DNA of 64,000 nucleotides, taken from the NCBI RefSeq assembly GCF_029211265.1, contig NZ_JARGEL010000013.1:372001-436000 (forward strand), in the 5' to 3' direction. Source of the DNA: Extensimonas soli. Its GTDB lineage: Bacteria; Pseudomonadota; Gammaproteobacteria; Burkholderiales; Burkholderiaceae_C. The translations under genes and the position numbers were made by a program. Within the stretch, counting starts at the first letter, position 1; each line of letters begins with the position of its first letter. The notes below the pieces were generated by a model. The model worked only from the letters and a program-made list of their open reading frames with translations. It ran no database searches and was not told the origin of the DNA. Of this stretch, positions 11,563 to 20,772 are shown piece by piece.

Positions 11563-12660
11563 TCAGCCGCGCTGCGCGAAAGACCAGGCGAGTTCGGCCA
11601 TGGGACGTGCGCCCGCGCCCGAGGCCTTGGCCTGGTCGCTGGACGCGGTGCCGCTTTCGGCGCGCTTGGCGATGCCCTGCAGGATCGCGGCGATGCGGAA
11701 CATGTTGTAGGCCATGTAGAAGTTCCAGTCGGCGCGCAGCGCCTCGGGCGTGGTGATGCGCGTGCGCTCGCAGTAGCGGCGGATGTATTCGTCTTCGCTT
11801 GGAATGCCCAGACTTGCGAGGTCCAGCCCACCGATGCCACGAAACAGGTTGGCCGGGATGTTCCAAGACATGCAGTGGTAGCTGAAGTCGGCCAGCGGAT
11901 GGCCGAGCGTGGAAAGCTCCCAGTCGAGCACCGCGATCACGCGCGCCTCGTTAGGGTGGAACATGAGGTTGTCGAGCCGGTAGTCGCCGTGCACGATGCA
12001 GACGTGGCTGTCGTCGCGCGCGCTCGCCGGCATGTGCGCGGGCAGCCACTCCATGAGGCGGTCCATCTCGGGGATGGGCGTAGTGATCGAGGCCTGGTAT
12101 TGCTTGCTCCAGCGGCTGATCTGACGCTCGAAGTAATTGCCGGGCTTGCCGAAGTTCGCCAGGCCGCGCTCGGCGTAGGGCGCGGTGTGCAGGGCTGCGA
12201 TCACGCGGTTCATTGCGTCGTAGATGGCGCCGCGCTCGGCGGGCTTCATGCCCGGCAGCGACTGATCCCACAGCACGCGGCCCTGCATGTATTCCATCAC
12301 GTAAAAAGCGCGGCCGATGACGGACTCGTCCTCGCACAGCACGTACATGCGCGGCACGGGCACGTCGGTGCCGTAGAGGCCGCGCATCACGGCGAACTCG
12401 CGCTCGATCGCGTGCGCCGAGGGCAGCAGCTTGGCCACGGGCCCGGGTTTGGCGCGCATCACATAGCTTTGCGTGGGCGTCACCAGCTTGTAGGTGGGGT
12501 TCGACTGCCCGCCTTTGAACATTTCGACCTGCACGGGGCCACGAAAGCCTTCGAGGTGCGCGCTCAGCCAGGCGCTGAGCGCAGCCACGTCGAAACTGTG
12601 CTGGGGCGCGACGGGGCGCGTGCCGACAAATGGCTCGTATTGGCTCAAGGCTGTCTCCAT
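11563..12660 (-). CDS. APH-like phosphotransferase, ACAD10/11 N-terminal and LvaA type
   Basis: 365 residues with an aminoglycoside/choline-kinase fold: a GGQSNPTYKL nucleotide loop near 50-59, the catalytic loop VHGDYRLDNLMF near 222-233 (His-Gly-Asp with the base Asp and the Asn ligand), and the metal-binding Asp of VLDWELSTLG near 245. In the ACAD10/11 and LvaA families this kinase phosphorylates the hydroxyl of 4-hydroxyacyl-CoA so that the partner dehydrogenase can rearrange it. Position between a Crp/Fnr regulator (16 bases upstream) and the partner dehydrogenase (36 bases downstream) supports one operon. Antibiotic resistance is unlikely from this context. Confidence 0.86.
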   Translation of the reverse strand: METALSQYEPFVGTRPVAPQHSFDVAALSAWLSAHLEGFRGPVQVEMFKGGQSNPTYKLVTPTQSYVMRAKPGPVAKLLPSAHAIEREFAVMRGLYGTDVPVPRMYVLCEDESVIGRAFYVMEYMQGRVLWDQSLPGMKPAERGAIYDAMNRVIAALHTAPYAERGLANFGKPGNYFERQISRWSKQYQASITTPIPEMDRLMEWLPAHMPASARDDSHVCIVHGDYRLDNLMFHPNEARVIAVLDWELSTLGHPLADFSYHCMSWNIPANLFRGIGGLDLASLGIPSEDEYIRRYCERTRITTPEALRADWNFYMAYNMFRIAAILQGIAKRAESGTASSDQAKASGAGARPMAELAWSFAQRG

Positions 12661-12676
12661 GGTGGGTGTGATGGTT

Positions 12677-13396
12677 TCATTGGATCGATTCGGCGATCTG
12701 CATCAGCGCCGCGCGGTCGCGCACCACCAGCCCGCCCGGCTCGATGCGGATGATGTGCTCGCGTTCCATGCCCTTGAGCTCCTGGTTCACGCGCTGGCGC
12801 GAGGCGCCGAGCAGCTGCGCGAGTTCTTCCTGCGCGAGCTGCAGGCCGATGCGCATCTCGCTGCCGTCCGCAAGGCTGGGGATGCCGTAGCTGCGCACCA
12901 GGTGCAAAAGCTGCTTGGCCAGGCGCGCACGCAGGGGCAAGGTGTTGAGGTCTTCCACCAGACCGTAGAGCTGGCGGATGCGGCGCGCGTGCAGGCGCAG
13001 CATGGCTTCGTAGAACTCCACGTGCGCGGCCAGAATCTTTTTGAAATCGGCCTTGGCCACGCACAGGATGGTGGTGTCGCCGTGCGCGTAGGCGTCGTGC
13101 GTGCGCTGGTCGCCGTCGAAGATCGCCACGTCGCCAAACCAGATGCCCGGCTCCACATACGTCAGCGTGATCTGCTTGCCCGAAAGCGAGGTCGAGCTCA
13201 CGCGCACGGCGCCGCGCGCGCAGGCGATCCACTCGTGGGGCGGATCGCCGCGCGCGGCAATCAAGCCGCCGTCCTGGAAGCGTTTGACGTAGGCGCATCG
13301 GAGTATGTCGTGGCGCAGCGAAGGGGAAAGCGAGGAAAACCAGCGACCGGAATTGATCGCCTCTCGTTCCTCGATGGTAAGAATCGGCTCGTCCAT
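12677..13396 (-). CDS. Crp/Fnr family transcriptional regulator
   Basis: 239 residues. Residues about 20-140 form a cyclic-nucleotide-binding-like beta barrel (DGGLIAARGDPPHEWIACARG, then GDVAIFDGDQRTHDAYA); residues about 155-230 carry the Crp-type winged helix with QEELAQLLGASRQRVNQELK as recognition helix region. No Fnr-type cysteine cluster at the N-terminus, so iron-sulphur oxygen sensing is unlikely. Ligand unknown. It sits directly upstream of the kinase/dehydrogenase pair on the same strand, so it probably controls that pathway and itself. Confidence 0.88.
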   Translation of the reverse strand: MDEPILTIEEREAINSGRWFSSLSPSLRHDILRCAYVKRFQDGGLIAARGDPPHEWIACARGAVRVSSTSLSGKQITLTYVEPGIWFGDVAIFDGDQRTHDAYAHGDTTILCVAKADFKKILAAHVEFYEAMLRLHARRIRQLYGLVEDLNTLPLRARLAKQLLHLVRSYGIPSLADGSEMRIGLQLAQEELAQLLGASRQRVNQELKGMEREHIIRIEPGGLVVRDRAALMQIAESIQ

Positions 13397-13500
13397 AGTC
13401 TGTCTTGTGGGTGACTTACGGCTGGTGGTGCTGTCGCGAAGGTGACCCTTTGCGGCCTGCGTGCGCGAACGCTGGCGGCACGGCGCGTTCGCACCGGTGT

Positions 13501-14280
13501 TCACTCGTACTGCGGCTGGCGCTTTTCGAGAAAGGCTGAAATGCCCGTGCCCGCATTCGGGTGGTGCAGGTTTTTCAGGAAATGTGCGCGTTCGAGGTCG
13601 AGCTGCGCGGCCAGCGGGGTGAACGGCGCTTCGGTGAGCAGTTCCTTGCAGCTTGCGAGCACGTTGGGCGCGCGGGCATTGAGCTCTTCGGCCAGCGCCA
13701 GGGCATCCGCGAGTGCGCCACCCGGCTCGCTCAGGCGGTTCACGACGCCGAGCGCATGCAAGCGTTCGGGGGTGATGCGTGCGCCGCACAGCAGCAGTTC
13801 GCTCGCGAGCTGGCGCGGCAAGGCGTGCGCAAGGCTCCAGCTCGCGCCGCCGTCGGGCGACAGGGCGACGTTGCTGTAGGCCATCACGAACACCGCATTG
13901 CGCGCGGCGACGATCAGGTCGCACGCCAGGGCGAGCGAGAACCCCGCGCCCGCGGCAGCGCCTTCGACTGCGGCGATGATGGGCTTGGGGTAGGCGCGTA
14001 TGGTGCTGATCCACTGGTGCAGCCCTTCTATGCCCTGCGCCTGCACTTCGGGCGTGGTCTGGCGCTGGGCGAGCAGCCGGCGCAAATTCCCGCCCGCGCA
14101 GAACATGCCATCAGAACCGGCGATGAGCACGCTGCGCACTTCGGGGCTGCGCTCGGCGACGTTCAGGGCTTCTATGCCTGCGGCGTAGATGGCCGGCTCG
14201 ATCGCGTTGCGCGATTCGGGGTTGTGTATAGTCAGAATCAAGGTCTGTCCCTGGCTGCGGCTCCAAAGTTCTGCGGGCAT
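13501..14280 (-). CDS. enoyl-CoA hydratase/isomerase family protein
   Basis: 259-residue crotonase-fold protein. The CoA oxyanion blocks GMFCAGGNLR near 58-67 and AAVEGAAAGAGFSLALACDL near 103-122 are complete. At the second acid position the sequence reads ALSPDGGASW, with Asp where hydratases use Glu; PaaG-like isomerases carry Asp here, so isomerase chemistry is more likely than plain hydration. Start 14280 (MPAELWS) has AGGAG seven bases upstream; 12 further residues would be possible from 14316. It lies 104 bases upstream of the Crp-like gene on the same strand and may head the same operon. Confidence 0.85.
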   Translation of the reverse strand: MPAELWSRSQGQTLILTIHNPESRNAIEPAIYAAGIEALNVAERSPEVRSVLIAGSDGMFCAGGNLRRLLAQRQTTPEVQAQGIEGLHQWISTIRAYPKPIIAAVEGAAAGAGFSLALACDLIVAARNAVFVMAYSNVALSPDGGASWSLAHALPRQLASELLLCGARITPERLHALGVVNRLSEPGGALADALALAEELNARAPNVLASCKELLTEAPFTPLAAQLDLERAHFLKNLHHPNAGTGISAFLEKRQPQYE

Positions 14281-14387
14281 GGCGGGTCTCCTATGGGCAT
14301 GGTTTTTTCGCCACATGATTATGGCGAGCCTGTGCCAAAGTATTTGTGTGCCAGAATCCGCGCAAAGAAAATGAAACTCACGTGAAA

Positions 14388-16547
14388 ATGCGTTACACCA
14401 TTGTGGGAGTGGGCGGAATACTGCTGGCAGGCAGCGCTGCGGCCCTTTCGCTGGGGCCAGCCAAGGGTACCGTGCTGTTGGGTGCGCCCGTCGATCTGGT
14501 TTTCGAAGTGGAGCCGGATCCGGGCACCAGTGTGGCGTCCTCGTGCGTCACGGCCGAATTGCTTGTCGGTGATGTGCCCACAGCAAACGAGAAAGTTCGG
14601 GTTTTGCCCTTGCCCGAAATGCCAGGACGTGCGGCGGCGGTACGGGTGCGCGCCTCCATTGCCGTGGATGAGCCCGTGGTTCAGGTCAAGCTCTCGGCCG
14701 GTTGTTCTGGCAAGGTGTCGCGCACGTACACCTTTTTGGCGGATCTGCCCGTGGGGGCGAGTTCTTCGGCGCCCGTGGATATTGCACGGATCGCGCCACC
14801 ACAGTCCCAGGCTGATGGTCGTGAAGCGGGTCTACTGGCAAGCACTGCGGCAGGTGCCGCCGGCGCGCGTTCGTCTCCTGCCGACGGCTCCATCCCCAGC
14901 GCCAAACCCAGAACACGCCCTGCAGCCCGGCCGGCGGCGCGCCCCGTCAGAGTTCGGGAGCGCCCACCCCCGCAGGCACCCAAGGCTGCCGCGCAGGCAC
15001 GCCCTGTCGCCTCGGCACCAGTCACTGCACCGCCTGCGCGCTCGCGTCTGGTGATGGAGCCGCTCGATGGTTTGGGGGCAGGGCTGGGGGCAGACGCTCC
15101 TGCGGCCTTGCGCTCTTCGCCCGAACTGGCGTCTGCGCCGCCGCTGGCGTCCACGCCGCAACGGGCAGAGGCAGCAGCGAGCTGGAAGGCGCTGAACGCT
15201 TCCGGCGCGGGCGTGCAAAGCGACGCCGAGCGCATGCATGCCCTCGAGGCCGAACTCGCCACCTTGCGCGCTCGCTCCGCGGAGCAGCAGACCGGTGTGG
15301 CCCAGCTCCAGCGGCGGCTCGACGCCATGGAAAAAGAGCGTTTTGCGGCCGCGTGGGTCTATGCGTTGCTGGGCTTGCTGGCGGCGGCGGTGCTGACTTT
15401 GACTTGGTTCTGGCAGCGGGCGCGGCAAGAGGCCAAACGCGCGGTAGAGTCCTGGCGCGATGCAGTCGCTGCGGGGGGGCGCAGTGGTGCCGCCGACAAG
15501 GCTGCAGTGCAAGGGGCCATGCCGCTTTCGGTGCACGGCAGCCAGGATGCACAAGAAGTCGTGCCTTCTGCAGCAAAAGAGCATGCTGCCCCTCTTGCGC
15601 CCCAGCTTTTGGACATGTCCCAAAGGCAGGATGTGGAATCGCGTACAGGGCCTTTGACGGTTCCCATAGATTTTTCGTTGGAGTTTTCGTCTGGGCATAC
15701 GGCGGCGCATATCGTTCACCCCGAGGAGCTTTTCGATGTGCAGCAGCAGGCCGAATTCTTCATTTCGGTGGGCGAGCACGAGCAGGCCGTTGATGTGCTG
15801 AAAAAGCACATCGCCGAGCACGAGGAGACCTCTCCGTTGGCGTACCTGGAGCTTTTGCAGCTCTACCATGTGCTTGGCCGCGCAGAAGATTTCGAGCGCT
15901 TGCGCGCGCAGTTTCAGCGTTACTTCAACGCGAGCGTGCCCGGTTTCAAAGAGTTTGGTCGCCCTGGCAAAAATCTGGAGCACTATCCGCAGGCGCTGGA
16001 ATCGATCGAGGCTGCGTGGGCCACGCCAGATGTGGAAGGTTTGCTCGAGCACTACTTGTTCGAGCGCGACGGCGGGACGGGTGCGGAGCCCTTTGACCTG
16101 GCAGCTTTTGATGACTTGCTGCTTCTGCTCTCCATCGTGCAGACGACGCCCCCGAGCGCGCGCACGGCAGCCAAACCAAAGGCAAAAACAGCTTCCTCGC
16201 CGGCGCCGAAGTCTCCGGCCGCGCAAGAAGCTCCTCGGTCGCAGGGCGCCGGCGCTGAGTCCATGGCCAAGCCAGCGGCCGCTTCCGTGCAAAAAGCCGC
16301 GGCCCCGTTGGACATCGATTTCGATTTTGGTGCCATGGCTGCGCAGCCGGCCCGATCCAAGGGGACTGGGCCCGATCTCGACCTGGACCTGTCCGATCTG
16401 CCGCCCGTGACGCGCAGTGACCTGCCGCCCGTTCCCGTGACGGCGCCGCCGCATCCTGACCAGCCCGTAGGGTTTGGCGCGGCCAGTGACAAGTTCGAGG
16501 CGCGGGTCGAATGGAGCCGGGACAAGGACGGCCCGAAATCAAAGTAA
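14388..16547 (+). CDS. FimV-like protein, type IV pilus/polar organisation
   Basis: 719 residues. An N-terminal signal peptide (1-20, AAALS) precedes a periplasmic domain of about 120 residues starting LGPAKGTVLLGAPVDL, as in FimV proteins. A long Pro/Ala/Ser linker leads to one membrane helix near 322-342. The cytoplasmic part has a TPR-like helical region near 450-510 (QAEFFISVGEHEQAVDVLKKH) and a low-complexity acidic C-terminus. FimV proteins organise the cell pole and type IV pili in Pseudomonas. The LysM domain found in many FimVs is not obvious. Start at ATG 14388; GTG 14382 and 14346 are alternatives. Stands alone between divergent and convergent neighbours. Confidence 0.75.
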   Translation: MRYTIVGVGGILLAGSAAALSLGPAKGTVLLGAPVDLVFEVEPDPGTSVASSCVTAELLVGDVPTANEKVRVLPLPEMPGRAAAVRVRASIAVDEPVVQVKLSAGCSGKVSRTYTFLADLPVGASSSAPVDIARIAPPQSQADGREAGLLASTAAGAAGARSSPADGSIPSAKPRTRPAARPAARPVRVRERPPPQAPKAAAQARPVASAPVTAPPARSRLVMEPLDGLGAGLGADAPAALRSSPELASAPPLASTPQRAEAAASWKALNASGAGVQSDAERMHALEAELATLRARSAEQQTGVAQLQRRLDAMEKERFAAAWVYALLGLLAAAVLTLTWFWQRARQEAKRAVESWRDAVAAGGRSGAADKAAVQGAMPLSVHGSQDAQEVVPSAAKEHAAPLAPQLLDMSQRQDVESRTGPLTVPIDFSLEFSSGHTAAHIVHPEELFDVQQQAEFFISVGEHEQAVDVLKKHIAEHEETSPLAYLELLQLYHVLGRAEDFERLRAQFQRYFNASVPGFKEFGRPGKNLEHYPQALESIEAAWATPDVEGLLEHYLFERDGGTGAEPFDLAAFDDLLLLLSIVQTTPPSARTAAKPKAKTASSPAPKSPAAQEAPRSQGAGAESMAKPAAASVQKAAAPLDIDFDFGAMAAQPARSKGTGPDLDLDLSDLPPVTRSDLPPVPVTAPPHPDQPVGFGAASDKFEARVEWSRDKDGPKSK

Positions 16548-16606
16548 CGGGCGTGCGCGCGGCTTGGCGGTGCGACTTTTCTGCCCCCTGTCCGCAGCAG
16601 CGTCTT

Positions 16607-17527
16607 TCAGCGCAGTGCTGCCGCCATCAGCTCCATCAATTTCTGTGCCTCCGCATCAAGATCGGCGGCGTTGAGCAGCGCGCGTACCACGGCGATAGCG
16701 CCTACGCCGGTCGCGAGCACCGGCGCGAACTGTTCGGCACCGATGCCGCCAATGGCCACGAGCGGATAGCTTTTCAGCAGCCGGGCATAGGCTGCGAGGC
16801 GCCCCAGCCCCTGCGGCGCGGTGGCCATGGCCTTGAGCGTGGTTGGAAACACCGCGCCGAGTGCGATGTAGCTCGGCCCTAGCGCGTCGGCGCGCAGCAT
16901 CTCGGCGTAGCCGTGGGTGCTCACGCCCAGGCGCATGCCGCTTGCGCGCAGCGTTTGCAAATCTTCGAGCTGCAGCGCATCCAGGTCTTCCTGCCCCAGG
17001 TGCACGCCGTAGGCACCAGCCTCGATCGCGGCGCGCCAATGGTCGTTGATGAAGAGCCGCGCCGGCGTGCCGCGCACGGCCTGCACGGCAGCAGCGACTT
17101 CACGCGCGATCGCCGCTGGGTCGCTGGACTTGAAGCGCAATTGCACCGTGGGCACGCCTGCATGCGCCATGCGCTGCACCCAGGTGGCGTCGGGCAGCAC
17201 GGCGTACAGGCCCAGTTGCATGGGGCAGGCGGCAAAGACGTGAGGCCCGTTGCGCAGGCGCAGGCCGAAGTCGCGCGGGTCGTCGGGCCAGTCGGCGGCG
17301 CTGAACTGGCCGGTGCGCTGCGTGCGCGCCTGCCAGGCGCGGGCAAGGCAAAGCGCGTCGGCAGCGATGAAGCCGAGTGTGCTGCAGGCCTGCAAGGCTG
17401 CTTGATAAACCGGCTCCTGCGTGTCGGAAGCAGGCGTTGGCTGGGGGGCAAAGCCGGCAAAGGTCGTGGCGTGGTGGCGCACGATGTCTTGCGCCATGCG
17501 GTCGATGTCGTCTGGGGTGGTGCTCAT
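16607..17527 (-). CDS. thiE: thiamine phosphate synthase with N-terminal extension
   Basis: Couples HMP pyrophosphate and thiazole phosphate to thiamine phosphate. 306 residues, about 100 longer at the N-terminus than usual ThiE. The catalytic domain (about 105-306) shows [25 protein letters not shown] near 172-183, GVSTHGYAE and [24 protein letters not shown], all ThiE blocks. The extension (about 40-100, with [12 protein letters not shown] and [13 protein letters not shown]) resembles the C-terminal end of some ThiD kinases, so it may be a remnant of a ThiD-ThiE fusion; this is inference. Start overlaps the thiG stop by 4 bases (ATGA). Confidence 0.9.
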   Translation of the reverse strand: MSTTPDDIDRMAQDIVRHHATTFAGFAPQPTPASDTQEPVYQAALQACSTLGFIAADALCLARAWQARTQRTGQFSAADWPDDPRDFGLRLRNGPHVFAACPMQLGLYAVLPDATWVQRMAHAGVPTVQLRFKSSDPAAIAREVAAAVQAVRGTPARLFINDHWRAAIEAGAYGVHLGQEDLDALQLEDLQTLRASGMRLGVSTHGYAEMLRADALGPSYIALGAVFPTTLKAMATAPQGLGRLAAYARLLKSYPLVAIGGIGAEQFAPVLATGVGAIAVVRALLNAADLDAEAQKLMELMAAALR

Positions 17528-18381
17528 GTCTGGTGCCAAAAAGGGGTGCCGAGCACCGGGGTGCTGGGTTGCGCAGATGCTTGCTCGGCCATGGTGCCGG
17601 CCAGGTAAGCGTTGCGCCCGGCCCGCACCGCGTCGGCAAACGCCCCGGCCATCGCGACCGGGTCTTGCGCCAGTGCCACGGCGGTGTTGAGCAGCACGCC
17701 GTCGTAGCCCCACTCCATGACCTGGCAGGCGTGCGACGGGCGGCCCAGACCCGCATCGACGAGCAAGGGCACCGAGAGGCGCTCGCGCAGCAATTGCAGC
17801 GCATAAGGATTCACGGGGCCGCGGCCGGTGCCTATGGGCGCAGCCCAGGGCATGACGGCCGCGCAGCCCACATCGACGAGGCGCTGGCACAGCACCAGGT
17901 CTTCGGTGCAATAGGGCAGCACCTTGAAGCCGTCGCGGATCAGCTGCGCGGCGGCATCGACCAGGTGCAACGTGTCGGGCTGCAAGGTGTAGTCGTCACC
18001 AATGAGTTCGAGCTTGATCCAGGGCGTGTCGAACACCTCGCGCGCCATCTGCGCCGTGGTGATGGCCTCCTGCACGCTGTGGCAGCCGGCCGTGTTGGGC
18101 AGCACGGGCACCTGCAGCGCGCGCAGCAACTCCCAAAAGCCGCGCCCGGTCTCGGCCGCCTGGCTGCCCTGGCGCCGCAGGGAGGCCGTGAGCATGGCCG
18201 GGCGCGCGCGCCGCACTGCGGCCTCGAGAACGCTAGGAGAAGGATAGCGCGCCGTGCCCAGCAGCAGCCGGCTGGCGAACGATTCGCCATACAGTACGAG
18301 GGCATCTGCAGCGGCGTCGGCGGGTGCCAGGATGGAGTTGGGGGTGGGTGGCGCGTCGGCTGGGGTCATGGTTTGCAGCAT
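17524..18381 (-). CDS. thiG: thiazole synthase
   Basis: Forms the thiazole phosphate ring from deoxyxylulose phosphate, ThiS-thiocarboxylate and the glycine imine. 285 residues, a TIM barrel with [10 protein letters not shown] near 39-48, the Schiff-base lysine in [10 protein letters not shown] near 124, [29 protein letters not shown] and [13 protein letters not shown]. Starts one base after the thiS stop and overlaps thiE by four bases. ATG 18381 is used; ATG 18369 would remove four residues. Confidence 0.95.
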   Translation of the reverse strand: MLQTMTPADAPPTPNSILAPADAAADALVLYGESFASRLLLGTARYPSPSVLEAAVRRARPAMLTASLRRQGSQAAETGRGFWELLRALQVPVLPNTAGCHSVQEAITTAQMAREVFDTPWIKLELIGDDYTLQPDTLHLVDAAAQLIRDGFKVLPYCTEDLVLCQRLVDVGCAAVMPWAAPIGTGRGPVNPYALQLLRERLSVPLLVDAGLGRPSHACQVMEWGYDGVLLNTAVALAQDPVAMAGAFADAVRAGRNAYLAGTMAEQASAQPSTPVLGTPFWHQT

Positions 18382-18382
18382 T

Positions 18383-18580
18383 TCAGCCGCCCGTCACGGG
18401 CGCAATGATCTCGACCTCGTCGCCTGGCTGCAAGCGCTGCTCGGCATAGCGCGACTGAGGCACGAAACGGGTGTTGACAGCTACGGCAAAAGGAGCACGC
18501 GCGGCAATGGTCGCAATGGCGTCGGCCACAGTGGCCCCTTCGGGCAGGGTGTGCGGAATGCGGTTGATGAGGACGTTCAT
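18383..18580 (-). CDS. thiS: sulfur carrier protein ThiS
   Basis: 65-residue ubiquitin-fold protein ending in the required Gly-Gly (IIAPVTGG), which is adenylated and thiocarboxylated before handing sulfur to Thi[23 protein letters not shown] at the N-terminus and [24 protein letters not shown] are typical. The start overlaps the thiO stop by four bases, and thiG starts just after its stop, so thiO-thiS-thiG-thiE are translationally coupled. Confidence 0.95.
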   Translation of the reverse strand: MNVLINRIPHTLPEGATVADAIATIAARAPFAVAVNTRFVPQSRYAEQRLQPGDEVEIIAPVTGG

Positions 18581-19695
18581 GGTGTCGCGAAAGCAGCACG
18601 GGCAGGGGTGGCAGTGTGCACGATGTGCAGGCCCAGGCGCTCGGCGAGCGGCGATGCCCCCGTGTGCAGCCATTCGAGCGCGGCGTCGAGCACGGCCGGC
18701 GCGATCATGTAGCCGTGGCGGTACAGGCCGTTGACTTCGAGCAGCCGCGGGGCGCTGCAGCGGATCGCGGGCAGGTTGTCCGGCAGGGTGGGGCGGCACT
18801 GCGTGGCGATTTCGAGGATGCGCGCCTCGGCAAAGCCGCTGTGCACGGTGTAGGCGGTGCTGAGCAGCTCCAGGGCCGAGCGCACGCTCACGGGCGAAAG
18901 GTCCTCGGATTCGATCTCCGTAGCACCGATCACGAACAAATGCTCCTCCTTGGGTGCGATATAGATCGGATAGCGCGGATGCACGAGCCGCGTCGGCCGC
19001 TGCAGCGTGACTTCGGGCGCATGCACGCGCAGCACTTCGCCGCGCACGCCGCGCAGCGCCGGCCATTGCGCGCGCGCGCCCAGGCCGCGGCAGTCGATCA
19101 GCCAATCGGGCTGGCCAGGCGTGCCGGGGGCGAAGTCGCCCACTTCGCGCGGCGTGTGCCAATGGACGCGCACTTGCAGACGCTGCATTTCCTGCGCGAG
19201 GGCCGCGAGCAGCTGGCGGTTGTCGAGTTGGCCCTCGCCGGGCAGATAAAGACCCTGGGCAAACCGATCGGCGAGCGCTGGCTCCGCTGCCGCGAGCCGC
19301 GCCGCGTCGAGCGCCTCGGGCGCCGGTAGTTCCGGGAGGGTGGCATGGGTGGAGTCGAAGACGCGGCGCAGGCGCTGCGCCTCGGCCGCATCCTGCCGGT
19401 GCCAGACCACGAGGGTGCCGTTTTGCTGGAAAAACACCGGCTGCTCGAGCGCGCCGAGCAAAGCGGGCCAGCGTCTGAGTGCGTACTGGCCCATGCGCAC
19501 CACGCTGGGCTCGGTCACGGCCGATTCGGCCAGCGGCGCGAGCATGGCGGCGGCCACGGTGGCGGCCGCATGTTCGGCCTGCGGGCCGCCGCGGTCGAAC
19601 ACCTCGACCGCATGGCCTGCGCGGGCCAGCTCGACCGCGAGCAAACGGCCCATGAGGCCCGCGCCCAGAATGACGATGGAAGAAGAGGATGGCAT
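18577..19695 (-). CDS. thiO: FAD-dependent glycine oxidase
   Basis: Oxidises glycine to the imine used by ThiG in aerobic thiazole synthesis. 372 residues: N-terminal FAD dinucleotide loop IVILGAGLMGRLLAVELA near 7-24, HAAATVAAAMLAPLAE near 42-57, YPIYIAPKEEHLFVIGATE in the middle, and the DAO-type C-terminal CRPTLPDNLPAI...NGLYRHGYMIAP. Start 19695 (MPSSSSIV) is set by the FAD loop spacing; the frame is open to 19872 with no similarity. First gene of the thi operon, divergent from thiD with 194 bases between; no THI-box riboswitch found there. Confidence 0.93.
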   Translation of the reverse strand: MPSSSSIVILGAGLMGRLLAVELARAGHAVEVFDRGGPQAEHAAATVAAAMLAPLAESAVTEPSVVRMGQYALRRWPALLGALEQPVFFQQNGTLVVWHRQDAAEAQRLRRVFDSTHATLPELPAPEALDAARLAAAEPALADRFAQGLYLPGEGQLDNRQLLAALAQEMQRLQVRVHWHTPREVGDFAPGTPGQPDWLIDCRGLGARAQWPALRGVRGEVLRVHAPEVTLQRPTRLVHPRYPIYIAPKEEHLFVIGATEIESEDLSPVSVRSALELLSTAYTVHSGFAEARILEIATQCRPTLPDNLPAIRCSAPRLLEVNGLYRHGYMIAPAVLDAALEWLHTGASPLAERLGLHIVHTATPARAAFATP

Positions 19696-19889
19696 GGCTT
19701 CGTCTCGCAGAGGACGAAACGGGTCAAGGCCGCACGCTGCAAAACGCGAAACCCGCACGCCAGCTGGGGCCCATCTCGGCCACGCCAATCCCAAAGCGCG
19801 TGACACTTCCGTTTCGTCCAGGAGAAAAGAATTACAGCACAGCCAAACCCTGCGCCGCTTGACTTGGCGCATCCACCATAATTTCCATC

Positions 19890-20762
19890 ATGCGTTCGTC
19901 AGCTTCTTCTGCGTCTTCTGCCCACCATGCTTCTTGCAGCTACGTGCGCGTGCTCTCCATCGCGGGCTCCGACAGTGGTGGCGGCGCGGGCATACAGGCC
20001 GACCTCAAGACCTTCAGCGCCTTGGGCTGCTATGGCATGACGGCCATCACCGCGCTCACGGCCCAGAACACGCAAGGTGTGCGTGCGATCCATGGCGTGC
20101 CGCCCGAGATGCTGCGCGCGCAGATCGACGCCGTGGTGGAAGACATAGGCGTCGATGCCGTGAAGATCGGCATGCTGCACGCGCCCGAAGTCGTGCGCGT
20201 GGTCGCCGAGGCGCTGCGCCGGCACCGCATGCCGCATGTGGTGCTCGACCCCGTCATGGTGGCCACGAGCGGCGACCGCCTGATGGCCGAGGAGACTGTG
20301 GCCGTGCTCGTGGCGGAGCTCTTTCCGCTGGCCGAGGTGATCACCCCGAACCTCGACGAGGCTGCTTGGCTGCTCGGGCGTCCGCTCGCGAGCGCGGGCG
20401 CACTCGAAGGCGCCGCGGCGGATCTGCTGGCCTTGGGCGCGCCTGCCGTGTTGCTCAAGGGGGGGCACTTGGCGGGCGAGTTCGTGATCGATTGGCTCGC
20501 CACGCGGGATGGTCTGCGCCAGTCTTTCGAGTCGCCGCGCATTGCAAGCCAGAACGTGCACGGCACCGGCTGCACGCTCTCGTCTGCGCTGGCAGCCTAT
20601 CTGGCCTGCGGTCTTGCGCTGCCGCAAGCGGTGGAGCAGGCGCGCGCCTACGTGCTCGGCGCGATTGCCGCCGGGGCCGAAGTGCGCACCGGCCACGGCC
20701 ACGGCCCGCTGAACCATGGCTACGCGCCGGCGGTGCAGCGCGTCGTGCCACAGGAGCGATGA
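19890..20762 (+). CDS. thiD: hydroxymethylpyrimidine/phosphomethylpyrimidine kinase
   Basis: Phosphorylates HMP and HMP phosphate to HMP pyrophosphate for ThiE. 290 residues, ribokinase fold: SIAGSDSGGGAGIQADLKT near 24-42, TALTAQNTQGV, VKIGML, VLDPVMVATSGDRL, LLKGGH and the anion-hole NVHGTGCTLSSALAAYLA near 222-239 are all ThiD blocks. The first 18 residues are Ser/Ala/His-rich and poorly conserved. Divergent from the thiO operon and convergent with the large acyl-CoA dehydrogenase gene 10 bases downstream. Confidence 0.95.
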   Translation: MRSSASSASSAHHASCSYVRVLSIAGSDSGGGAGIQADLKTFSALGCYGMTAITALTAQNTQGVRAIHGVPPEMLRAQIDAVVEDIGVDAVKIGMLHAPEVVRVVAEALRRHRMPHVVLDPVMVATSGDRLMAEETVAVLVAELFPLAEVITPNLDEAAWLLGRPLASAGALEGAAADLLALGAPAVLLKGGHLAGEFVIDWLATRDGLRQSFESPRIASQNVHGTGCTLSSALAAYLACGLALPQAVEQARAYVLGAIAAGAEVRTGHGHGPLNHGYAPAVQRVVPQER

Positions 20763-20772
20763 ACCGCGCCGC

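Noticed and set aside
11563-12660. Aminoglycoside resistance kinase
   Set aside because: The fold is shared, but the partner acyl-CoA dehydrogenase directly downstream and the ACAD10/11-like sequence point to hydroxyacyl-CoA metabolism.
19696-19889. TPP riboswitch upstream of the thi operon
   Set aside because: I looked for the conserved CTGAGA and the second THI-box half on both strands of the divergent gap and found neither.
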